NCBI RefSeq assembly: GCF_014898815.1
Contig: NW_026515523.1
Span: 248,001 to 312,000, forward strand
Length of the DNA: 64,000 nt
Direction of reading: 5' to 3'
From: Panonychus citri
Taxonomy: Eukaryota; Arthropoda; Arachnida; Trombidiformes; Tetranychidae
This document shows, in pieces, positions 55,673 through 64,000 of the stretch; positions within the stretch are counted from its first letter, which is position 1, and each line of letters begins with the position of its first letter. The notes under the pieces were generated by a model that worked only from the letters and a program-made list of their open reading frames with translations, searched no databases and was not told where the DNA came from. The translations under genes were made by a program, and so were the position numbers.

Positions 55673-58600
55673 ATGCGTCCACCTCGACCAGACGAATATC
55701 AAATTACCCTCAATCAACCACACCAAAATCGATCTTTAAGTCCCCGACCTAGAGGACGACCACGACAAAACTCTCCTCACCCCCAAGGTAGAGGAAGACC
55801 AAGATCAAGATCAAGATCACCATCAAGTGACAAAAGAACTAAAGTAGTTAAAACAGTTTATACTGAATATGGTGATGATGATGAAACAAAAATTTCCAGT
55901 TCAATCATTTCAAACTTATTCAAAGAAAAATCACTTAATATTTACGAAAGCAAAATTAAGGAAAAGTAGAATGTTTGGTCGATACTGGGGCTGAAGTCTC
56001 ATTACTTTCTAAACACTTAGCTCAAAAGTTGTCACTAGATTATCACAACTATAAAGGTCCAATCCATCTAACCACTGAAATCAACCACTAAAAGTAATTG
56101 GTGAAACTTATATTAAATTAGAGATTCCCGATGGTCCAACAAAATAGAAATTAAATCACCTATGATTATTGTTGATACTTTGCCGTCAGGAATTGAGGCC
56201 ATCATCGGACAAAATATTTTAGAAAAGGAAAATTTTCATTGATTGTAAACGAAGAATTAATCATTCCATTGAACCCAAAAGGAAAATTTGAAACCATAGA
56301 TTTAAATTTTAAATCAAACACAAAGCAATTAACAGCATCATCAATCGTCTCATCTAATTATGATTCGAATCAAATACAATCATCATCAAATACACAATTA
56401 ATCACAAGAAGTGACTATTCATCAACAATTAGTTTATCTTCATTATTTTCAGTCTCCGGTGATGGGGAAGAAAATTTCGTTGATGAAGAAATTCATATTA
56501 ATAATATAATCAATGACTTAAAACTTGAAGTGAACAGTGAAATCCAACCAACAACTCGAGATAAATTAAATAAATTAATAATTAAATATCGAAGTGTCTT
56601 TGCTGCCACATCCAAAGAGTTAGGATTCTCTAATGTTTATGCTCACTCAATTGATACTGGAAATCATCCTCAATATCTCAAAAACCTTATCGAATGTCAG
56701 ATTTAAAAAGAAAAGTAGCAGAAGCTTCAATTAATGAATTAATAGATGATGGAATTGTTATCCCATCCTGCTCACCTTGGTAATCACCAATTGTATTAGT
56801 ATCAAAAAAGGGAACCACAGAAATGCGATTGTGTGTAGACTATAGAAAATTAAATGAGATAACTGTTAAAGATAAATTTCCATTACCAAATATTCAAGAT
56901 TATCTTGATAGTTTAAGAGGAATGAAATTTTATTCATTATTAGACTTAAGATCAGGTTATCATCAAATGGCAATGGATCCAAAGGATCAGCCTAAGACAG
57001 CATTTGTCACTCCAAGTGGGTTGTACGAATACACTAGATTACCATTTGGATTAGCAAATGGACCTTCATCATTTATGAGGATGATGACTATTGTTTTGAG
57101 TGGATTAATTTATAATACTTGTTTAGTTTTTATTGATGATTTATTAATTTATTCAGAAAATGAAGAAGAACATTTAAGTAAATTAGAATTAATATTTACG
57201 AGACTCCAGAATGCAGGGTTAACTTTAAAACCTAATAAATGTTCATTTTTGAAAAAGAAAATTCTATTCTTAGGACACGTGATTAGTGAGAATGGTCAAC
57301 AAGTTGACCCAGAAAAATAAAAAGTTCAACAATTTCCTACTCTAGGACAGTTAGAGATATAAAATCTTTTGTTGCTTTATGCTCTTATTATCGAAGATTC
57401 ATAAAGACTTCGCTAACATCGCCGACCTCTCACTAACTTAACAAGATTTTACTTTTGATTGGGGGCCAGAACAAGAAAACGCTTTTAATGAGTTGAAATT
57501 TAAATTAACAACACCACCAGTTCTTGCTCATTATGATCCAGCAAAAGAAACTCAATTGCAGTGGACGCCTCAGGTTATGGTCTCGAGCAATTCTCTTACA
57601 AAGGATGATAATGGTTATCACCCTGTTGGATTCGCCTCCCGAATATTAAGAGGAGCAGAGTTACATTATCCAGTATCTGATAAGGAATGCTTGGCCATCG
57701 TTTGGGCAGTACAAAATTCAAGTCTATTTAGAGAATTAAATTTGAAGTAAACTGATCATTGTGCCTTATGCCACATTCATTCAAAAGATCCTCGCTCGCT
57801 TACAGCGATATGCAATGGCGCTCAATCATTTGATTTTCAGTTAAATATAAATCAGGGAAAATTCATGCTGATGCCGATTGTTTATCACGATATCCTGTGG
57901 ATGATATTGTTTATGATAATCAAAAGGATGAATGTGAAGAGTTGTTCACATTACTAGTTAACCAAATTATTGAAGATAAAATAGATCTAGTTGATGAACA
58001 ACGAAGAGATCAACGAATCATTAAAATAATTGAACAATTAGAAAACTTTTCTCATTTAGATCCCAAAGAAAGGAAATTAATTTCTAAATACAGAATCCGA
58101 GAGAATTTACTATACCGATTAACAATTAACCATTATGGAGAGAGTTGGAATATAGTTATTCCTAAAAGATTAATTAAGCAAATTTTGCAAGAATATCATG
58201 ATTCGGTCTTGTCCGGTCACCCAGGGATCTTTTCTACTTACAATAAAATTAAACAACATTATTGGTGGCCCCAGATGAGTAGAGATGTAACCAATTACGT
58301 TCGAAGCTGTCTAATTTGTCAATTAGATAAAAGAGGAAGTGGAACCTTAGAAGCTCCGTTAAAATCAATAATTGTTAATAATGCATTCGAGAAAATTGGA
58401 ATCGATTTAATCGGTCCTTCCCAACATCTAAGAAAAACAATTATATTATAGTGTGTACCGATTACTTTACAAGATGGGTAGAGGTTGCAGCAATCAAAGA
58501 TATGACCGCTGAATCAACAGCGACTTTCCTAATTAACTCGGTCTTCCTCAGACATGGTTGCCCTAGAACAATTGTCTCAGATCAAGGTAGAAATTTTATA

Positions 58601-59208
58601 TCTTCAGTGGTTGAACAAATTAGATTATTCTTCCAAAGTAAATGGTCATTTTCAACTGCCTATCATCCAGCAACAAATGGATTAACAGAAAAAGTAAATC
58701 AAACATTGTGTTCAATGTTAACTCATTATTGTAAAAAAGAAAACACTCAAAAGTGGAGCGAGTTAATCCCGGTGCTGGGATTCGCTTATAACTCGAGTGT
58801 AAATCAATCCACGAAAGCCTCTCCTTTTTATTTACTATATGGTCGTCAACCAACCTTACCCATTGATATTATAATTAACAACCAGACATTTAAACAATTA
58901 CCATCTAATTTAAAATCAACAATCAAAAAATGGCCTGAGATTTATGATCAAGCAAAACTTTACTCATTGAACTCAAAAGAAAATCAAAAAATTCAACATG
59001 ATCGGAAGAAATTACGAACCTATCAAGTAGGAGATGAAGTAATGTACAAGCAATTTCAGGGACCAAAGAAACTGAAGCAAAAATTTAAAGGACCATATAA
59101 AGTGATAGAAAAACAAGGAGAAACCACTTATAAAATATTACGAACTGATAAAAAAGAAAAAATAAGACGAGCCCATAGTAATCAACTCAAGCCGTACTTT
59201 CATAGAAA
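55673..59208 (+). pseudogene. pol: Pol polyprotein (protease, RT, RNase H, integrase), several breaks
   Basis: It begins with an Arg/Ser/Pro-rich segment (55673-55969). The aspartic protease DTGAEVSLLS follows after a frame change (about 55985). The RT palm is at 56823-57320 (LDLRSGYHQ; LPFGLANGP; catalytic FIDD), interrupted upstream near 56700 and ended by TAA at 57318. RNase H lies at 57421-57760. The integrase has the HHCC finger (H-x-G-H...C-L-I-C, 57897-58451), then the D,D,E core (VSDQGRNF; TEKVNQTL) in the ORF from 58451, and a C-terminal domain ending near 59208. Breaks near 55969, 56090, 56706, 57318, 57750 and 58449 mean no active polyprotein. Confidence 0.92.
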
Positions 59209-60840
59209 TTTAATTAATTTAGTAACAATCTTAAGCATACTTACACGAATTGAGATGTTAGAGATCTCTCCTTTTATCTCTGGTGAACCTATTCTATGGA
59301 GAAAAACTGAATATCACCCAAGAAAATCAGCTCAACAAGTCTCTGTCATACTAGCATTTTCAAACCCATGTAAAGAAATCCCAATTGTTCTAAAAACAGA
59401 CAAGGAAAGAAATGAATCCATTACATGTGAGTATAATCCAGCCATGTGTAAATATGTAAGGAAAATTCTGGACAAATTTGAAGAACATTGTTCATCATTT
59501 ATTGATGAAAATTACATAAATCCTATTCGTAATATACCGAATGTAACAACCAAACCAGAAGAAAATATTATAAAAATAAGACGAGAAATAATCACTGGAA
59601 CTGTAGCCACCACAATAGTTGGTGGAATAGTAATTAGTGGCGTTAACTATTTATATAAACACATTTTCAATCCCGAAATAGAAATACAACCAGTACTAAC
59701 ATCCATCGCAGAGTCTAACCAAGAATATAAGAAGCTGATAAAAAAGCAGTTTGAACAATTACATAATGTAAGCCAACAACTGTTTCTAATTTCTTTCGAT
59801 GTGAATCAACTGCCTCAATATTTACCGTTAATAACATTTCAAGCCGCCGATACAGTAACGCAAGCAAATAACCAGCTTAATCAATCAAAACATTTTAATG
59901 AAACAATTAGAAAGCTAAACCAAGGATTGATAAGTTTCTTTAAATACTTCAAAATTATTTTACCCTGCACCAGAATGTTCATTAGATGAAATTGAAAATG
60001 TTAATGTAAATGTATACAATAACGAAAGATTTCCAACATTAATGGTAAATTTTACAACATTTTACGAGATACCACTAACCAAATATTTCAAGCAGATGCA
60101 TTTACATTATATAATAATAATACACACACTTGTAAAGTTACATATAAAGGTCCAGAATATGTATTAGTCAACATCACCGATTATCGATTCTGTGAGATTA
60201 GCGAGAAGGACTTGAAAGGTCATAATCCTATTTTTAAGAAAGTATCGAATTGTAAAGAAAACTTGAAGAAAATTGAGCTTTGGAAGAATGAAGTTTGTTT
60301 CAGCAATAGCCCTAATGTTACCACATACGCAGAAACGATTCAAGTTAAACAAATGGGAGAGCAGTATTTAATACATTGTGCAGGACACAATTACTTTATA
60401 TAGTAATATTAAATATATTTGTCCAAATAATGTGATAAGATTATCAAAATATACTAATTTTACTATCGATGACCTAGAATATACAGTTCAAAAGTTCCAA
60501 ATTCATAGTCAAGGTTCACCGGTATCAGAACATACACATGCAATCAATTTACGATTAACTCAACCATCGGCTAAAGAATTACAAATTGAACCACTTGATT
60601 TCATTAATCGATGAAGCTCAAGAGAAAATTGAAACAAGTATCAATCATCTTAAAATCAATTGGAAAATGAATGTACCAATGTGGATTTGGATACTTATTA
60701 GTATTACCATCAGCTTCTTGTGTTGTGTTATTGGTTGTAGATTAATCCCTTATCCAAAAAGATCAATCAACTCTGTGATAGTAAATAGAGAAAATAAGGA
60801 AAATAAGGACATTATTATACCTTTACATCAGTGTTATTAA
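59209..60840 (+). pseudogene. env: Envelope-like glycoprotein, frame-broken
   Basis: The frame of the integrase runs on into an env-like region. It has a hydrophobic leader (about 59215-59260), a Cys-containing ectodomain, and a basic site (KIRR) followed directly by a Gly/Ala/Val-rich segment of the fusion-peptide type. A heptad-rich helix and several N-x-S/T sites follow. After 59989 the frame is lost and further pieces continue (60212-60403; 60378-60614). The last piece (60586-60840) has a membrane anchor (MWIWILISITISFLCCVIG) and cytoplasmic tail. The layout is that of errantivirus-type env proteins; closer family assignment is not possible by eye. Confidence 0.75.
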
Positions 60841-61171
60841 TACAAATAAAATCAATGCTCCGGTGCTGGGGCAAGTTTTCGAAATTCTCGAGTGATGGAG
60901 ATAAAATTACTAATGATAATGATAATTTACTTGGTGATGGATGTACAATTAACTAAATAAAAATGTTCTTTTCACCCGGTGATTGGGTTTTTGAAATCCT
61001 ATTGATAAAATTTTAATTAACCCGGTGATTGGGTATTGAAATTCAAATTTATGATAAATTTCAATCAACCCGGTGATGGGTAATTTATTACTTATTATTC
61101 AAAACTCCGGTGATTTGGGGTAGATGAATAATTGAAGTTTTCTTCTTTCTTTTCTTTATTTTACAATTAGG
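60841..61171 (+). other. Spacer with recurrent CCGGTG(A/C)T motif
   Basis: Five copies of (C)CCGGTGATTGGG-like motifs at roughly 60-bp spacing, between env and the extra ORF. Other copies are spread over the whole element. Confidence 0.75.
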
Positions 61172-62557
61172 ATGGAAGAAGACGATTGGAATGCAACAAA
61201 TGCTCCTCCAGATCCAAAGCTAATCGCTTTCCAAAAGAAGATGGAAAATTTACAACTAAAAAATACCGGTCCAGGTTTCTTCATTTCTTCAAAACAACGA
61301 AAGAAAAATCATAATGAGTACACAAATCAAATCAAGCCAATTTCACCGAGTACAGTATTCAGAAAATGTTATCTGATTTTGTCGATCTTCGCCACTAAAT
61401 ACACTAATTACTATGGCCATGTTTGGAGACCGGAGTTAGTATCACCTGATTATGATATATGTGGTACCCCAAAAGAAATGAACAAATTTACAAAATTAAC
61501 AGTTACAGCGACTCACTCGGATAAATTACAAACCGCTCACCAAAACCTATTGTCTTATACCAGAAAACTGAATTATCAAAATAGTAGAAACTCTACAAAA
61601 ATCAACCTTATTGACTTGCCAGAAAGACATTGCTCCTTATGCTTCCGCTTTAATCACACTAAGATTAATTGTGAATACTGCTCATACTGTAGTGAACCTG
61701 GTCACTTGAGGAAAAATTGTCCTGATTTACCTTTTAAAACTGACCAACAAGTGAATATTAATACCGTGATAAAAACTAGCCCATCCAAATATTCCTATGC
61801 ACGAGAACAACGGCGAGTTAAACGCAGAAAATTAAGGGAAGCATATGGAGGTAAACCATTTTGGAAAAATCTTAATAATCCAATACCTGAACATTTAGAA
61901 AAATATGTTCCAATTGGTCCAAGAAATAATAAAAAAGAAACATTATCTCTCGACATCGAAGGTGACGGAAATAATGGTGTAGGAAGTGTTCATTTATCAG
62001 GATGGTTTGGAAATGAAATTCGAATACAAACGGTATATTATGCTCAGGTTAAAAACACTACAATATCAAACCCTAATACTCGAATTACCGGATTACAAAT
62101 TAATGACCTAGCTACAGGGTTAAGTCTTGACGAGATATGTATGCAAGTACGAGAATTGGCCATCGGAAGACGATTATTAACCCAAGGAAAGGATGATCTA
62201 AATAAACTTGAATTGACACCATCAAAATTAAAAGCTTCATTCATCCAACACGTTGATTTACAAGACCTTTGGCCTGGGTTACAACCAATAGGACTAGTTT
62301 CATTGGATAAGTTCTTATTTTTTAATCATCAAAAATTACGTAGAGATGATGATAAACATGTAACCATTGGACATTCCCCTGAGAGAGATGCTCGAGTCAC
62401 TCTTAAAGCGTACATCGAATTACAAAAGATGAAAGATAAAAATATTCCTATACCCACAGCTGAAGTCGTTCGAGACATGGTAAAAGCAGGGCAAAATATT
62501 CATCACTGGCTCCAATTACATTCAAATAATCCGATCGAAATAATCACTCTAGACTGA
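61172..62557 (+). CDS. Accessory ORF: tandem CCHC knuckles plus DEDDh exonuclease (ISG20/REX4-like)
   Basis: 461 aa, intact, between env and the 3' LTR. Residues 1-150 are unrecognised. Two perfect CCHC knuckles (C-x2-C-x4-H-x4-C) lie at 154-167 and 170-183. A basic segment (REQRRVKRRKLRE, 211-223) looks like a nuclear signal. From about 255 the exonuclease motifs appear in order: LDIEGDG (Asp261, Glu263), then a TGLQINDL...GRRLLTQGKDDL block (Asp342), then HSPERDARVTL (His401, Asp406). Spacing and the HSxxxDAR signature match REX4/ISG20-type RNases/DNases, which degrade single-stranded nucleic acid 3' to 5'. All five catalytic residues are kept although pol and env are broken. Role in the element is unknown. 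Confidence 0.87.
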   Translation: MEEDDWNATNAPPDPKLIAFQKKMENLQLKNTGPGFFISSKQRKKNHNEYTNQIKPISPSTVFRKCYLILSIFATKYTNYYGHVWRPELVSPDYDICGTPKEMNKFTKLTVTATHSDKLQTAHQNLLSYTRKLNYQNSRNSTKINLIDLPERHCSLCFRFNHTKINCEYCSYCSEPGHLRKNCPDLPFKTDQQVNINTVIKTSPSKYSYAREQRRVKRRKLREAYGGKPFWKNLNNPIPEHLEKYVPIGPRNNKKETLSLDIEGDGNNGVGSVHLSGWFGNEIRIQTVYYAQVKNTTISNPNTRITGLQINDLATGLSLDEICMQVRELAIGRRLLTQGKDDLNKLELTPSKLKASFIQHVDLQDLWPGLQPIGLVSLDKFLFFNHQKLRRDDDKHVTIGHSPERDARVTLKAYIELQKMKDKNIPIPTAEVVRDMVKAGQNIHHWLQLHSNNPIEIITLD

Positions 62558-62718
62558 TACGTCTGTCAACCTTAATTGTATTAACTCTGTATTTTAATAT
62601 CGTTTACTTTTTTTATATACTTTGTAAATAATGTCCGGTGATGGATAATATTATATTAATTAATTTCCTAATAATTGTAAATCAACGGGGACGTTGATAC
62701 TTTCTATGTACGAAGAAC
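62558..62718 (+). other. 3' untranslated region with polypurine-type tract
   Basis: Contains another CCGGTGATGG motif (about 62633) and CAACGGGGACG, the only G-rich purine run near the 3' LTR and the likely plus-strand primer region, though it is 25 bp from the LTR. Confidence 0.45.
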
Positions 62719-62982
62719 TGTAAACTGGTTACACCACCAGTTCTTTGTTCAACCAGGTACCACCTCTCACGTGGTACCTGGTTATCCTTATGGATGAAAT
62801 TTGAGGAAGAAGATGAAGATAAGGGAAGATAATCTCCTCACTAACCATATAATGGCCAGTTTTCGGCCATTTTAGGTATGGAAAATCAAGGAAAAGTTAC
62901 CCAAGTGCCGCTCTACTTTTATTAATAAAGTGTTTATGTGGCAATTAATTGCAATAGTTTTATAATAGTTATTTTCTTTCCA
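62719..62982 (+). repeat. 3' LTR
   Basis: 264 bp, TGTAAACTGG...TTTCCA. Compared with the 5' LTR it lacks several short stretches of 1-4 bases and has a few substitutions. Confidence 0.93.
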
Positions 62983-63715
62983 GTTATAACACAAACAATC
63001 AAATCAAAAAAACACCTCTAACCGTAACTGTGAAGGTGTGAAAAAATTTATCGCGTTCATTATCACGATTTGAAAATATTCCTATTACTGAATTCCAGGC
63101 TGAATTTTACTGAACTCAGAAACTTTCATTCTAATCTTAATGGCTGTTAGAAACACGAAATGAAGTCAAACTGATCTCTTTTTTCACTTATGATCCAAAA
63201 AATTTTGCCGAACCATTTAAATAGTAGAGAATTTTATTTGTACTCAACCTGTTTAGAGTTGGTTTAATGTACAGTAAAACCTCTGATAATGGTACTGAGT
63301 GGAAATAACTTATTCTCACTATTTACACAGCATTCGTACGAACAGAAATCATTTATTAATCAAAGAAGTTTTCATAATCAAAAGTAAATTGTGAGAGTAA
63401 ATCTTTCGAGAAACAGCTTCCAGAAGAAATATTTGTGAATTGATTGAGGGTGATTTCTGACTAAACTAGTTGTGTTCGATGGTAGAAACTTAAATATTAT
63501 GTTTTCAAACTTGGAAAAATCAACTTTGTGTCCATAGAAATCATTCAATGATTGATGAGTTTTTACCTCCTGATTGATTAATCAATCTTTGGTTTAAATT
63601 TGTTGGCCATTCATCAAATAGACTCGTGTTGGTCCATAAATTTTATTGAAATTGATAAATAACATTAACTTTATCAAACATATTTCCCTCGCGATGGATA
63701 ATCGTCCCGATTATT
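62983..63715. other. Continuation of the duplicated upstream region of copy E
   Basis: Matches 43505-44030 until about 63460, apart from a ~31-bp insertion at about 63010-63041 with short inverted ends (ACACCT...AGGTGT). After 63460 it is unique AT-rich sequence. Confidence 0.7.
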
Positions 63716-63872
63716 CAGTGTTTGTTATTGTTTTTTCGAGCTCTTCAATTAAAATCTTGCAATTTTCATTTTTTATATTGACACTCAATTCTCTAGATAA
63801 TTTACGCAAATGAACTCGAGCTTGTTCTCTGTATCGTTCTTCTTGAAATTTACCAAGTATCAGTATCTGGTT
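63716..63872 (-). CDS. C-terminal exon of an unidentified coiled-coil protein (partial)
   Basis: On the minus strand a possible acceptor (AACCAG) precedes an open segment with KFQEERYREQARVHLRKL, further charged heptads and IEELEKTITNTE before TAA at 63716-63718. The composition is coiled coil. The rest of the gene would lie beyond the right edge. I cannot name it. Confidence 0.35.
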
Positions 63873-64000
63873 CGATTTTGATATAATTGATATGAAGTGA
63901 ACGATACAAACAATACGACACTTTCAAAGATTTTATCATTTCTTCAAAATTGCCTGACAGCATAAGAACTTTTAGTTAAGTTTTGCCTAGGTAGATGTAA

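Larger units (their letters stand above)
51028..62982 (+). mobile_element. Env-bearing Ty3/gypsy-like LTR retroelement (errantivirus-like), 12 kb
   Basis: Bounded by TG...CA LTRs with a GTTA duplication (51024-51027 and 62983-62986). It has a tRNA-Gln-type primer-binding site, a 3-kb leader with tandem repeats, gag, a degenerate pol (protease, RT, RNase H, integrase), a degenerate env and an intact extra ORF with an exonuclease domain. The uninterrupted target sequence survives at about 43505-43530. LTRs differ by a few substitutions and several 1-4-nt indels, so the insertion is fairly young. Confidence 0.95.

Noticed and set aside
1..64000. tRNA or rRNA genes
   Set aside because: None recognised on either strand; the only tRNA-related sequence is the 18-nt retroelement primer-binding site.

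Overview
The window is animal nuclear DNA, AT-rich, with compact multi-exon genes (introns mostly 60-120 bp, canonical GT-AG). Tandem families of secreted and PAN/Apple-module proteins, a trypsin-like protease and a Polinton of the animal type suggest a small-genome arthropod, most likely an acariform mite. That placement is inference, not proof.

Layout. 1-2.7 kb: a four-exon trypsin-like protease and a small secreted helical protein. 4.3-50.5 kb: five paralogues (copies A-E) of one 14-exon family with PAN/Apple modules. A, B, D and E are on the minus strand and C on the plus strand. Copy C reads as an intact 2943-nt CDS (980 aa). B and C are head to head between near-identical inverted promoter arms. 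A pseudogene of the small secreted protein, an orphan Ig half-domain exon and several inverted-repeat elements lie between them.

24,569-40,450: a 15.9-kb Polinton/Maverick (adintovirus-like) sits inside one intron of copy D. It has 6-bp target-site duplications and an intact empty site in paralogue E. It carries a packaging ATPase, integrase with chromodomain, penton, major capsid protein, adenain-like protease and protein-primed PolB. ATPase, protease and PolB are broken; capsid genes and integrase are open. The standout is a TATA-binding-protein (TBP) homologue encoded in BOTH terminal inverted repeats, whose two copies differ by about forty synonymous but fewer than ten replacement codons. 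Next to it lies a possible PC4-like protein. TATATAAG/TATAAG boxes precede most transcription units, and three of them contain the stop codon of the preceding gene. Together this looks like a virus/transposon with its own promoter-recognition module.

51,028-62,982: a 12-kb env-bearing Ty3/gypsy-like LTR element (TG...CA LTRs, 4-bp GTTA duplication, tRNA-Gln-type primer site, 3-kb repeat-filled leader, gag, degenerate pol, degenerate env). Between env and the 3' LTR it has an intact 461-aa ORF with two CCHC knuckles fused to a DEDDh exonuclease of the ISG20/REX4 type, an accessory gene I do not know from such elements. The empty site of this insertion survives upstream of copy D.

Many differences between repeat copies are short indels, so some frameshifts could be assembly errors rather than real decay.
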